Of a stretch of 64,000 nt of DNA, positions 49,686 to 57,617 are shown piece by piece. This DNA comes from Nonomuraea africana (GTDB lineage: Bacteria > Actinomycetota > Actinomycetes > Streptosporangiales > Streptosporangiaceae): the NCBI RefSeq assembly GCF_014873535.1, contig NZ_JADBEF010000001.1, positions 5,828,001 to 5,892,000 on the forward strand, read 5' to 3'. The notes under the pieces were generated by a model. It was not told the origin of the DNA and did not search any database. It saw only the letters and a list, made by a program, of their open reading frames with translations. Each line of letters opens with the position of its first letter. Positions within the stretch are counted from its first letter, which is position 1. The position numbers and the translations under genes were made by a program.

Positions 49686-49957
49686 GCCTCGGGGTGCTTG
49701 GCCAGGTACTGGACGTACAGGGGCCGCAGCGCCTCGCCCAGCTCGCCCTGGCCCGAGCTCATGGCGTCGCTGAGCAGCGCGGACAGGTGGCTGAGATCGT
49801 TGACGACCTCGTGGCTGTGCCCGCTGGCCGCCTCCGCCGCGGGGATGGCCCTCAGCAGCTCCCAGATGAACCCGAAGTCCCCGTGGCGTACGGCATAGCG
49901 CACGGCCCGGTCGTGGAGTTCGCTCGCCGGCATCGACTCGAGTTCCTCAGTGTCCAT
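49682..49957 (-). CDS. conserved actinobacterial hypothetical protein
   Basis: 91 aa, acidic, helical: ELESMPASELHDRAVRYAVRHGDFGFIWELLRAIP then HEVVNDLSHLSALLSDAM. No catalytic motif or TM segment; family not recognised beyond similar small actinobacterial proteins. ATG 49957 follows GGGGAGG, which fixes the start. Its stop overlaps the end of apbE. Confidence 0.75.
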   Translation of the reverse strand: MDTEELESMPASELHDRAVRYAVRHGDFGFIWELLRAIPAAEAASGHSHEVVNDLSHLSALLSDAMSSGQGELGEALRPLYVQYLAKHPEA

Positions 49958-50052
49958 GTCACTTCCTCCCCCAGAACGCACCTTCCCCCGGAACCCCTCT
50001 GGGTAACGCCATCGCGAGACTACTTAGAGTCATCGGGGGGCACATAGCGTGC

Positions 50053-50429
50053 ATGTCAGATCGACAGCTGACGACCTTCCTGATCGTCACGCTCGCCGCG
50101 ATGCTCGCCTTCGATCGTCGCGCATCGGCTGCAGCGGTGGGTCAGGGTGCCGGGCGTCGGTGCTGGAGATCCTGCTCGGGGTGCTGGCGGGTCCGGTGGT
50201 GCTCGGCTGGGTGGGCCGGCACGAGGCGAGGGCGCTCGCGCTGTTCGCCTCCGCGGGACTGCCGCTGATCGTCGTGCTCACCACGACCGGCGTGGAACAG
50301 CACGCGATCACCGCGGCCACGGCCGCCGCCATGGTGACCGCGGGTGTCTTCAGCGTGACGGTCTACCCCTTGATCGCCCTTCGGCTCTATCGAACCGCCG
50401 ATCAGAAGTGCGAGGATCCTGTGGCGTGA
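50053..50429 (+). pseudogene. decayed Kef-type cation:proton antiporter
   Basis: Three frames of one antiporter gene. MSDRQLTTFLIVTLAAMLA is the start; HRLQRWVRVPG appears in a second frame; VLEILLGVLAGPVVLG in a third, after an extra G. From there the text jumps directly to the final TM segments (GRHEARALALFASAGLPLIVVLTTTGVEQHAITAATAAAMVTAG), so about 300 codons of the transport core are deleted. It ends RLYRTADQKCEDPVA. It is coupled to the next gene by GTGA. Confidence 0.85.
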
Positions 50430-50797
50430 AGTTCATCATCAAAATTCTCGTCGTGGCGGCGTCCCTCTGGGTCGCCATCCAGTTCGTGGACGGAGTCGAG
50501 ATCACGACTCCCACGGGCACGGCCAAGTACTGGGGCACGCTGCTCGTGGTGGCGCTGATCTTCGGTGTCATCAACGCCGTGATCAAGCCGATCATCGAGA
50601 CCATCGGCTGCGCCTTCTACGTGCTGACCCTGGGGCTGTTCGCCCTGGTCGTCAACGCGGGGCTGATGCTGCTCACGAGCTGGGTCGCCGACCAGATCGA
50701 CGTCCCCTTCCACGTCACCGGCTTCTGGCCCGCCTTCTGGGGGGCGATCGTCGTCGCCGTCGTCAGCTGGGTGCTCAGCCTGGTCCTGCCCGACTGA
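50426..50797 (+). CDS. PF04020-type (phage holin family 4-like) membrane protein
   Basis: 123 aa, four TM helices: FIIKILVVAASLWVAIQFV, YWGTLLVVALIFGVINAVI, FYVLTLGLFALVVNAGLMLL and FWGAIVVAVVSWVLSLVL. Belongs to the widespread bacterial membrane family often called holin-like; no prophage context exists here, so lysis is not implied. GTG 50426 overlaps the antiporter remnant's stop; its own stop overlaps the next ATG (TGATG). Confidence 0.88.
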   Translation: MKFIIKILVVAASLWVAIQFVDGVEITTPTGTAKYWGTLLVVALIFGVINAVIKPIIETIGCAFYVLTLGLFALVVNAGLMLLTSWVADQIDVPFHVTGFWPAFWGAIVVAVVSWVLSLVLPD

Positions 50798-52116
50798 TGC
50801 TGCTCGACGGCGCCACCCTCACCTGCGCGCAGGTGGCCGCCGGCGGCCCGGTCTCGATCGGCTCCCTCGATCGGGCCGGCGCCGCCTGGCGGACCGCCCA
50901 GTCGCTGGCCGGTCCCGTGTACGGCCAGAGCACGGGTGTCGGCGCCAACAAGGACACCGCGGTCGAGCAGGGCGGGCTCGACCTGCTGCGCAGCCACGCG
51001 GGAGGGGCGGGGCCGCTCGTGAGCGAGGCGCGCGCCCGCGCGATGCTCGTCGTCAGGCTCAACCAACTCCTCGCGGGCGGCTCGGGGGTGAATCCGGCCC
51101 TCCTCCCCGTGCTCGCGGAGGCGGTCAACGGCGGCTTCACTCCCCCTGTCCGCACCTACGGCGCGATCGGCACGGGCGACCTGACCGCGCTGGCCACCAC
51201 CGCCCTGTGCCTGCTGGGCGAGCGCGAGTGGCGCGGGCCCGGCGGGGCGTCAGGTCCGGGGCCGCGGTTCGCGCTGTCCTCCGGCGACGCGCTGCCGTTC
51301 ATCAGCTGCGGTGCGGCCACGCTGGCCGACGCGGCGCTGGCCGTCCATGGCCTGCGGACGCTCATGGAGTCCGCCGTCACCGTGGCGGCGCGCTCCTTCA
51401 CCGCGGTCGGCGCCTCGGCCGAGCCGCTGGCGCCGGCCGTCCACGAGGCCAGGCCCCACCGGGGGCAGGCGGAGGTGGCCGTGCGCCTGCGCGGGATGCT
51501 GACCGCCGAGGAGGCGGTCAGGGTCCAGGACCCGTACGGCTACCGCGCCTTCGCACAGGTGCACGGGGCCGCCATGGACGGGCTGGAGCGGGCCGAGCGC
51601 GTCGTCGAGGTCGATCTCAACGCCGCCACCGAGAACCCGCTCTTCCACGGCGAGCTGGCCTGGCACAACGGCAACTTCCACGCCGCGCCCGTCGCCCTGG
51701 CGCTCGACGCCCTGCGGGCGGCGCTGGTGCCCACGGCGCAGCTGTCGGCCGCGAGGCTGGCCACGCTCATGGAGCCGGCCTACACCGGGCTGCTCCCCTT
51801 CCTCGCGGGGAGTCAGGGCCGCTCGGGGGCGATGATCCTCGAGTACGTCGCGCAGGACGCGCTGGCCGAGCTGCGCCTGCTGTCCGCGCCCGCGGCAGGG
51901 GGCACGGCGGTGATCTCACGCGGCACCGAGGACCACGCCAGCTTCGCCACCCAGGCGGCGAGGGCGGCGCTGCGCTGCCTGGAGCCGCTGGAGATCGTGC
52001 TGGCCTGCGAGCTGGTCGCCGCGCGCAGGGCGCTGTCGCAGCGCGGCTCCGCCGGCGAGCCCGACCGTCCCCTCGACGCCGACCTGGACGAGGCGCGCAG
52101 GGAGCTCAGCGGCTGA
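50797..52116 (+). CDS. aromatic amino-acid lyase family (HAL/PAL-like) with altered MIO triad
   Basis: 439 aa, about 70 shorter than classic HutH. Conserved: Y42 in VYGQSTGVGANK, VRLNQLLAGGSGV, NPLF in TENPLFHGELAWHNGNFHA, SQGRSGAMILEY, and ISRGTEDHASFA near the C-terminus. The Ala-Ser-Gly triad that cyclises to the MIO electrophile in GSVGASGDLAPLA is here GAIGTGDLTALA, i.e. Gly-Thr-Gly at 125-127. Without Ser the normal cofactor cannot form, so ammonia-lyase activity is doubtful; a Thr-derived analogue or another reaction is possible. No hutU/I/G genes are near. Coupled to the holin-like gene; converges with LacI, overlapping by 11 bp. Confidence 0.87.
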   Translation: MLLDGATLTCAQVAAGGPVSIGSLDRAGAAWRTAQSLAGPVYGQSTGVGANKDTAVEQGGLDLLRSHAGGAGPLVSEARARAMLVVRLNQLLAGGSGVNPALLPVLAEAVNGGFTPPVRTYGAIGTGDLTALATTALCLLGEREWRGPGGASGPGPRFALSSGDALPFISCGAATLADAALAVHGLRTLMESAVTVAARSFTAVGASAEPLAPAVHEARPHRGQAEVAVRLRGMLTAEEAVRVQDPYGYRAFAQVHGAAMDGLERAERVVEVDLNAATENPLFHGELAWHNGNFHAAPVALALDALRAALVPTAQLSAARLATLMEPAYTGLLPFLAGSQGRSGAMILEYVAQDALAELRLLSAPAAGGTAVISRGTEDHASFATQAARAALRCLEPLEIVLACELVAARRALSQRGSAGEPDRPLDADLDEARRELSG

Positions 52117-53098
52117 TCCGCGCCACCGAGCCGCGCTCGCGCAGCGTGGGCTGCTGCACCACCCTGCGGCGCCGGGAGGGACCGTCCGCAGCCGCGGCGA
52201 CCAGCCGTACGGCGGCGCGCACGATGCCGTCGATGTTCCAGTCGACCGTGGTCAGGCCGGGGCTGAGCAGGCCCGACATGGGATGGTCGTCGTAGCCCAT
52301 CACCGACACGTCGCCGGGAATCGACAGCCCGCGCTCGGCCGCCGCGGCGTAGACGCCGTAGGCGATGGAGTCGGAGAAGCAGAACACCGCCGTGTGGCGC
52401 CCGCTGTCGAGGACCGTGTGGGCGACCTCGGTGGCCGCGGCCAGCCCGTAGGAGGCGGTGGCCACCTCGATGTCGAGGCCCAGCCGGTCGGCCTCGGCGC
52501 TGGCGTGGATGTCCGCGGGCCGGTCGGGCGTGCGCGCCCCCGTCGGGGTGAGCACGGCGATGTGCTCGTGACCGAGCTCCTTGAGGTGCTCCAGAGCGAG
52601 GGTGACGCCCCGCCTGTTGTCGAAGACCACCTCGCCCGCCGTGCCCGGCAGCCCGTCGCCGATCGCGACCACGGGCACCGACTCGCACAGCTCGGCCCAG
52701 AACGGCGCGGCCGGGTCGACGGGCTGCACGATCAGGCCGTCGACGCGCTGGTCGCGCAGCTGCTGGGCCAGGGCACGCTCGCGGGCGGGGTCGCCCACCG
52801 CGTCGAGGATCAGCGCGTAGCGGTCCTTCTCCCGTAGACCCCTGCTGATGCCGACCGCCAGCGACTGCTGCCACAGGTCCTCGAGGGAGCCGCAGAGCAC
52901 GCCGATCATGCCGGTGCGGCCACTCGCCAGCGCTCTGGCGATGGGGTCGGCCTCGTAGCCGAGCTCGGCGGCCGCCGCGCGCACGCGTTCCATGGTCTCC
53001 TCCGAGACCTGGAGCCCGCGAAGGGCGTAGGAGACGGCAGCAGGCGAAAGGCCGGTCGCCTGCGCGACCTCTTTGATGGTCGCTCGCTTTCTGGCCAT
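52106..53098 (-). CDS. LacI-family transcriptional repressor
   Basis: 330 aa. HTH plus hinge at 6-60 (ATIKEVAQATGLSPAAVSYALRGLQVSEETMERVRAAAAELGYEADPIARALASGRT), then a periplasmic-binding-type effector domain (IGVLCGSLEDLWQQSLAVGISRGL, VDGLIVQPVD, FDNRRGVTLALEHLKELGHEHIAVLT, AVFCFSDSIAYGVYAAAAERGLSIPGDVSVMGYDDHP). ATG 53098 gives the standard N-terminus. Divergent from the amidohydrolase gene; three operator-like dyads lie in the gap. Confidence 0.93.
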   Translation of the reverse strand: MARKRATIKEVAQATGLSPAAVSYALRGLQVSEETMERVRAAAAELGYEADPIARALASGRTGMIGVLCGSLEDLWQQSLAVGISRGLREKDRYALILDAVGDPARERALAQQLRDQRVDGLIVQPVDPAAPFWAELCESVPVVAIGDGLPGTAGEVVFDNRRGVTLALEHLKELGHEHIAVLTPTGARTPDRPADIHASAEADRLGLDIEVATASYGLAAATEVAHTVLDSGRHTAVFCFSDSIAYGVYAAAAERGLSIPGDVSVMGYDDHPMSGLLSPGLTTVDWNIDGIVRAAVRLVAAAADGPSRRRRVVQQPTLRERGSVARISR

Positions 53099-53132
53099 CG
53101 GACAAGCGTAGCCACCATTGACAAACAAGAGG

Positions 53133-53170
53133 TGAAGCGGTTCACTGAAACGCATCACTGAATCGCTTCA
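53133..53170. promoter_or_regulatory. three phased LacI-type operators
   Basis: TGAAGCGGTTCA (53133-53144), TGAAACGCATCA (53146-53157, one mismatch) and TGAATCGCTTCA (53159-53170) follow the pattern TGAANCGNTTCA and are spaced exactly 13 bp. They lie between the LacI gene and the amidohydrolase. The outer two fit best and are 26 bp apart; the central one is weaker. Confidence 0.8.
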
Positions 53171-53226
53171 CATGCAAGGTCAGGGTTTACCTGTAATCTC
53201 GGTAGGAAATATAGGGAGGTGTGATC

Positions 53227-54075
53227 GTGAGCATCGATGTCCATCAGCACCTGTGGACGCCCTCGTTCGTCGAGGCGCTGCGCGCCCGTTCCCGCCCTCC
53301 TCGCCTCGACGGCTGGACCCTCCTCCTCGACGGCGAACCGCCGTACGAGGTCGACCCCCTCGATCACGCCGACCGCGACACCACGGGCCTTGAGCTCGCG
53401 CTGGTCTCCCTCTCCAGCCCGCTGGGCATCGAGTTCCTGCCGCCCGAAGAGGCCTGGCCGCTCATCGACGCCTACCACGAGGGCGCGCTGAAGCTGCCCG
53501 TGCCGTTCGGCGCGTGGGCGGCGACCTGCCACAGCGACGTCGACCCTGGCAGGCTGGCCGCCGACCTCGACCGGGGCTTCGCGGGGCTGCAGATCCCCGC
53601 GACCGCCGAGCCCGACGACCGGCTGCTCGAGGTGCTGACCGAGCGCGACCTGCCGTTGTTCGTCCATCCAGGCCCCGCCGCCGCCACCCAGGGCGTGCCC
53701 GGATGGTGGCCCGCGCTGGTGCCGTACGTGCAGCAGATGCACGCCGCGTGGCACCACTTCCACGCCGTCGTGCGCCCGAGGCACCCGCGGCTGCGGGCGT
53801 GCTTCGCGCTGCTGGCGGGGCTCGCGCCGCTGCACTCCGAGCGGCTGATCACCCGTGGCGGCGGCAGGGCCCGGGTCGACCCCCTCTGTTACGTGGAGAC
53901 CTCCTCGTACGGCCCGCGCGCGATCGACGCGATCGTCCGCGAGCTCGGCATCGACGTGGTGGTGAACGGGTCGGACGCGCCGTACGCCACCGCCCCCGAC
54001 CCGGGGATGGGCGCCGCCGCGGCGCACGCCATCAGGGTCGCCAACCCTCGACGTCTACTCGGACGAAAGGAGTAA
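53227..54075 (+). CDS. metal-dependent amidohydrolase (Amidohydro_2 / TIM-barrel)
   Basis: 282 aa. Metal ligands in MSIDVHQHLWTP (HxH), LPLFVHPGPA, and the late NGSDAPY Asp. Family members hydrolyse or decarboxylate aromatic and lactone substrates (e.g. ACMSD-like). GTG 53227 is preferred because GGAGGT lies six bases upstream; GTG 53221 is too close. It is followed six bases later by the cysteine-dioxygenase gene and both are probably LacI-controlled. Confidence 0.88.
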   Translation: MSIDVHQHLWTPSFVEALRARSRPPRLDGWTLLLDGEPPYEVDPLDHADRDTTGLELALVSLSSPLGIEFLPPEEAWPLIDAYHEGALKLPVPFGAWAATCHSDVDPGRLAADLDRGFAGLQIPATAEPDDRLLEVLTERDLPLFVHPGPAAATQGVPGWWPALVPYVQQMHAAWHHFHAVVRPRHPRLRACFALLAGLAPLHSERLITRGGGRARVDPLCYVETSSYGPRAIDAIVRELGIDVVVNGSDAPYATAPDPGMGAAAAHAIRVANPRRLLGRKE

Positions 54076-54081
54076 ACGCAC

Positions 54082-54609
54082 GTGAGCACCAACCTTCCCG
54101 CCCGCACGCTCGACCGGCGGGAACTACGCGAGCTGGTCGACGACCTGGCCGCGAACCCCGCCCAGTGGCGGGACCTGGTGGACTTCCCCGCCGACGGCGG
54201 CCGTCACTACGCCTCGCTCTACCGTGACGCCTACGTGGACGTGTGGCTGCTCTGCTGGCGTCCGGAAGATGACACGGGCTGGCACGACCACGACATCTCC
54301 TCCGGCGCCGTGCACGTGGTCCAGGGCGCCCTGCGGGAGTGCAACCCGCGCATCGGCGGCGAGCACCTGGAGACCGTGGTGGCGGAGGGGCAGTCGTTCC
54401 ACTTCGGCCCCGACCACATCCACCGGCTGACGGGGGCGGTGGACAGGAGCGTGTCCATCCACGCCTACTCACCCCCGCTGTGGCGCCTGGGGCAGTACTC
54501 CATCGACGACACGGGGCTCATGCGCAGGGTCTCGGTGAGCTACGCGGACGAGCTGCGCCCGATCGACGACGCGCCCATGAGTGAGGCGCCCGTCGGCGAG
54601 GTCGCCTGA
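54082..54609 (+). CDS. cysteine dioxygenase-type cupin
   Basis: 175 aa, Fe(II) cupin that oxidises thiols (cysteine to cysteine sulfinate, or a related thiol). Iron ligands H68 and H70 in TGWHDHDISSGAVHVVQG and a third His in FGPDHIHRLTG; Tyr in SIHAYSPPLWRLGQY corresponds to the catalytic Tyr of the family. AAAGGAG precedes GTG 54082. Operon partner of the amidohydrolase; the joint substrate is not known. Confidence 0.9.
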   Translation: MSTNLPARTLDRRELRELVDDLAANPAQWRDLVDFPADGGRHYASLYRDAYVDVWLLCWRPEDDTGWHDHDISSGAVHVVQGALRECNPRIGGEHLETVVAEGQSFHFGPDHIHRLTGAVDRSVSIHAYSPPLWRLGQYSIDDTGLMRRVSVSYADELRPIDDAPMSEAPVGEVA

Positions 54610-54611
54610 GC

Positions 54612-55283
54612 TCAGGCCGCGCACGACTCCCGCAGCACGCAGCAGGTCGAGCAGGGCTCGGCCTCGGGCAGCGTGACCCACAGGCAGCAGGTCCTGCGCC
54701 GGTAGCCGTCGGCGGTCTGCTCGAGCAGGCCGTCGACGGGCCGGCCGACCGCGCGCAGCAGGCCCATGTAGTCGGCCTGGAGCACCACGGTCATCGGATG
54801 CGCGAACGCCTCGGCCGTGGAGCCCCACAGCGTCCGCGCGCCCACCCGCGCGTGCCCGCTGATCGCCTTGACGAGCGGCTCCTGCGACTGGAGCAGGGCC
54901 TCACGGATCGCCTGCGGGCTGTCGACGACCGTCACCGACGTGGCGGCGACCGTCACGCCCGCTTCCGACTGCTTGAAGTAGGTGTCCTCGAGCCGCATGA
55001 CGGGCGCCCGCCCGTCGAGCGCCCAGCCCACGGCCATCGGGAAGGTGAGCCAGTAGCCGAGCGTCTTCCACAGCAGCGCGGCGCCCACGTGCCGGGGCGC
55101 GTCGTACCGGCCGGCGGTCTGCTCGATCAGCGACCCGAGCAGGGTGGACGGCTCGCGCGTCAGCTCGCCGAGCGGGGTCCAGGAGTCGTCGGGCTCGACG
55201 GTCAGGCCGGGCAGGACGCCGAGCACGCCACCGCGCGCGGCTGCGACGCGCTCCAGCACTCCGGTCAACTCCGCGAGCGGCAC
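54612..55283 (-). CDS. (2Fe-2S)-binding ferric-siderophore reductase (FhuF-like)
   Basis: 223 aa, releases iron from imported siderophores by reduction. Diagnostic C-terminal CC-x10-C-x2-C (TCCLW...EPCSTCC), plus WKTLGYWLTFPMAVGWAL and the LEDTYFKQS segment. The family is cytosolic. The start codon is GTG 55283. An IdeR/DmdR-type iron box lies 19 bp upstream, so it should be induced when iron is scarce. No siderophore synthesis genes are in the window. Confidence 0.9.
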   Translation of the reverse strand: MPLAELTGVLERVAAARGGVLGVLPGLTVEPDDSWTPLGELTREPSTLLGSLIEQTAGRYDAPRHVGAALLWKTLGYWLTFPMAVGWALDGRAPVMRLEDTYFKQSEAGVTVAATSVTVVDSPQAIREALLQSQEPLVKAISGHARVGARTLWGSTAEAFAHPMTVVLQADYMGLLRAVGRPVDGLLEQTADGYRRRTCCLWVTLPEAEPCSTCCVLRESCAA

Positions 55284-55301
55284 GGCAGGCCCTTCGGTCG
55301 A

Positions 55302-55320
55302 ATAGGTAAGCCTTGCCTAA
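55302..55320 (-). promoter_or_regulatory. IdeR/DmdR iron box upstream of the FhuF-like gene
   Basis: Minus strand reads TTAGGCAAGGCTTACCTAT, close to the 19-bp consensus TTAGGTTAGGCTAACCTAA (15 of 19 by eye). It overlaps the stop codon of the upstream MFS gene and covers the FhuF-like promoter. Confidence 0.85.
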
Positions 55321-56474
55321 GATACCAGAGGGCGTCCCGCCCGCACTCCTACGACCAGTTGCACCGCGCACGCGGCGAGCCCGGCCAGCAGCGGCACCGT
55401 CCAGCCGCCCGACGCCTGCCTGAGCAGGCCGATCAGCAGCGGGCCGAGCGCGGCCAGCACGTAGCCCACCGACTGCGCCACCGCCGACAGCGCGGTCACC
55501 GAGGACGGGTCGGGCGCCCGCAGCGTGATGATGAGCAGGGCGAGCGCGAGCGACGCGCCCTGCCCCACGCCCAGCACGATCATCCAGAGCCACGGCACGG
55601 TGGTCGGGGCGAGCAGCACGCCGAGGTAGCCCGCCACGGTCAGCAGCGCGGCGGCGGCCACGTGCGGGACCTGTGTCCTGCTCCGCTCGGCGTGCACGGG
55701 CACCGCGATCGTCCCGACGACCTGGGCGAGGTTGGAGACGGCGAGCAGGAAGCCGGCGTGGTCGGCGGGCAGGCCGGACTCCTGGAAGATCGTGGGCAGC
55801 CAGGCGAGCATCACGTAGAACGTGAGCGACTGGATGCCCATGAACGCGGTCAGCTTCCAGGTGACCGGGTTGCGCAGCAGCGCCCCGACCGGCCTCGGGC
55901 CGTTGGCCGGGGCAGACTGCCTGCCGAAGGCCTGGGGCAGCCAGAGCAGCGCGGCGGCCACCGCGGGCGCCGCGACCAGCGCGGAGACGCCGCGCCAGCC
56001 GTACCCCGTGAGGTGTTCGAGGGGAATCGCCAGCGCGGAGGCCGCGGCGGCGCCGCCCACCAGGGCCGAGACGTAGATGGCGGTGAGCAGGCCCGCCTTC
56101 TCGGGGAAGTGCAGCTTGACCACGCCCGGCATGATCACGTTCAGGATCGCGATGGCGGTGCCCGCGATGGCCGCGCCGGTGTAGAGGAGGGGCGCGCCGT
56201 CGAGGCTGCGGACCACCACGCCCGCGGCGAGGATCAGGAGGGCGACCAGGAGGGTGCGGTCGAGGCCGATCCTGCGGGCCAGCAGCGGGGCGACCGGGCC
56301 GAACAGGCCCAGGCAGACGACCATGACGGTGGTGATCGCGCCACCGCCGGCGGGGGTGAGGCCCACGTCGGTCATGATCTGGTCGAGGAGGGGGGAGATG
56401 CCGGCGAGGGCGGGTCGCATGTTGAGCGCGGTGAGGATCAGCCCGGCGACCACGAATGTTGATCTCAAGGACAT
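55317..56474 (-). CDS. MFS transporter, CynX/NimT family
   Basis: 385 aa, ~12 TM helices. Family opening LILTALNMRPALAGISPLLDQIMTDVGL is characteristic of the cyanate/2-nitroimidazole (CynX/NimT) transporters. Further hydrophobic segments run evenly to PLLAGLAACAVQLVVGV. The substrate is probably a small anion or drug. ATG 56474 is chosen for family N-terminus; longer frames upstream run into the LacI promoter. Same strand as the FhuF-like gene but separated by its iron-controlled promoter. Confidence 0.9.
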   Translation of the reverse strand: MSLRSTFVVAGLILTALNMRPALAGISPLLDQIMTDVGLTPAGGGAITTVMVVCLGLFGPVAPLLARRIGLDRTLLVALLILAAGVVVRSLDGAPLLYTGAAIAGTAIAILNVIMPGVVKLHFPEKAGLLTAIYVSALVGGAAAASALAIPLEHLTGYGWRGVSALVAAPAVAAALLWLPQAFGRQSAPANGPRPVGALLRNPVTWKLTAFMGIQSLTFYVMLAWLPTIFQESGLPADHAGFLLAVSNLAQVVGTIAVPVHAERSRTQVPHVAAAALLTVAGYLGVLLAPTTVPWLWMIVLGVGQGASLALALLIITLRAPDPSSVTALSAVAQSVGYVLAALGPLLIGLLRQASGGWTVPLLAGLAACAVQLVVGVRAGRPLVS

Positions 56475-56543
56475 AGCCAGGCCCACTCTGCCATGCGCCC
56501 TCCGGTCGGTGTCACCGCGGCCCGCAGGGGAAGCTCGTCCCGC

Positions 56544-56557
56544 TGACAACGTTGTCA
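56544..56557. promoter_or_regulatory. LacI operator in front of its own gene
   Basis: TGACAACGTTGTCA is a perfect 14-bp palindrome between the divergent MFS and LacI genes. The identical 14 bases occur before the sugar-binding protein gene (60660-60673). Confidence 0.85.
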
Positions 56558-56568
56558 CACGGTTCAGC

Positions 56569-57573
56569 ATGAGAAATGATCCGTGTGTGAGACCGACGAT
56601 GAAGGATGTCGCCGCCGAGGCAGGGGTCGCGCTCAAGACCGTGTCCAGGGTCGTGAACAACGAGCCGGGGGTCAACGCCGCCACGGCCGACCGGGTCAGG
56701 GCCGCGATCGAGCGGCTGGGCTACAGCCGCAACGAGAGCGCCAGGGTGCTCCGTCAGGGCAGGACGTCGAGCATCGGCCTGGTCATCGAGGACGTCGGCG
56801 ACCCCTTCTACTCGGGGGTGAGCAGGGCGGTCGAGGACGTCGCGATCAGGCACGGCTCCCTGGTGCTGAGCGGCTCCTCCGCCGAGGAGCCCGCCAGGGA
56901 ACGGGAGCTGGTGCTCACCTTCTGCGCCCGCAGGGTCGACGGCCTCATCGTGGTGCCCGCCGGCGCCGACCACTCCTACCTGCGCTCCGAGCTCGCGGCG
57001 GGCACGCCCGCGGTGTTCGTGGACCGTCCGGCGGGTGAGGGCATCGACGTCGACACGGTCCTCTGCGACAACAGAGGTGGGGCCAGGATGGCCACGGCCC
57101 ACCTGCTCGCCCACGGCCACCGCCGCGTCGCCTTCCTCGGGGACAGTCCGGCGATCTTCACCGCGGGCGAGCGCGAACGCGGCTACCGTGAGGCGCTCGG
57201 CGACCTGGTGGACGAGCGGCTGATCTCGATGGCGCACCCCACGCTTGAGCGGGTCCGCGCCGATCTCGACCGCATGCTCGGGATGGACGACCCGCCGACC
57301 GCGCTGTTCACCGGCAACGGGCGGATGACCACGACCGTCCTGCGCGCGCTGGCCGGACGGCGGATCGCGCTGATCGGGTTCGACGATTTCGAGCTGGCCG
57401 ACCTGCTGACCCCGGGGGTGAGCGTGGTGGCGCAGGATCCGGCCGGGTTGGGCCGGGTGAGCGCGGAGCTGCTGTTCCGCAGGATCGCGGGCGAGGGCGG
57501 CCCTGCGGAGAGAGTCCAGCTGCCGGTCACGCTGATCCCGCGCGGGTCGGGCGAGATCCCGCCAGGAGGGTGA
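56569..57573 (+). CDS. LacI-family repressor of the sugar ABC operon
   Basis: 334 aa from ATG 56569 (GTG 56587 is also possible; neither has a ribosome-binding site). HTH: TMKDVAAEAGVALKTVSRVVNNEPGVNAATADRVRAAIERLGYSRNESARVLRQGRTSSIGLVIED. Effector domain with ARRVDGLIVVPAG, DNRGGARMATAHLLAHGHRRVAFLG and IALIGFDDFELADLL. Its operator palindrome is shared with the binding-protein promoter 4 kb away, so local regulation of the ABC system is strongly indicated. Confidence 0.93.
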   Translation: MRNDPCVRPTMKDVAAEAGVALKTVSRVVNNEPGVNAATADRVRAAIERLGYSRNESARVLRQGRTSSIGLVIEDVGDPFYSGVSRAVEDVAIRHGSLVLSGSSAEEPARERELVLTFCARRVDGLIVVPAGADHSYLRSELAAGTPAVFVDRPAGEGIDVDTVLCDNRGGARMATAHLLAHGHRRVAFLGDSPAIFTAGERERGYREALGDLVDERLISMAHPTLERVRADLDRMLGMDDPPTALFTGNGRMTTTVLRALAGRRIALIGFDDFELADLLTPGVSVVAQDPAGLGRVSAELLFRRIAGEGGPAERVQLPVTLIPRGSGEIPPGG

Positions 57574-57608
57574 CGCCCCAGGGCCAACCAAGCGGGTCCC
57601 TGGGGGCG
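57574..57608. terminator. hairpin between LacI and the permease gene
   Basis: CGCCCCAGGG paired with CCCTGGGGGCG (one bulge), 14-nt loop, in the 44-bp gap between convergent stops. Bidirectional by position. Confidence 0.72.
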
Positions 57609-57617
57609 CGGGTCTTC

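Noticed and set aside
50426..50797. Holin-like protein taken as evidence of a prophage
   Set aside because: PF04020-type proteins are common chromosomal membrane proteins and no other phage gene is present.
53133..53170. Single long inverted repeat GTGAAGCG...CGCTTCAC
   Set aside because: The arms are the outer halves of separate TGAANCGNTTCA sites; the three-operator reading explains more of the sequence.
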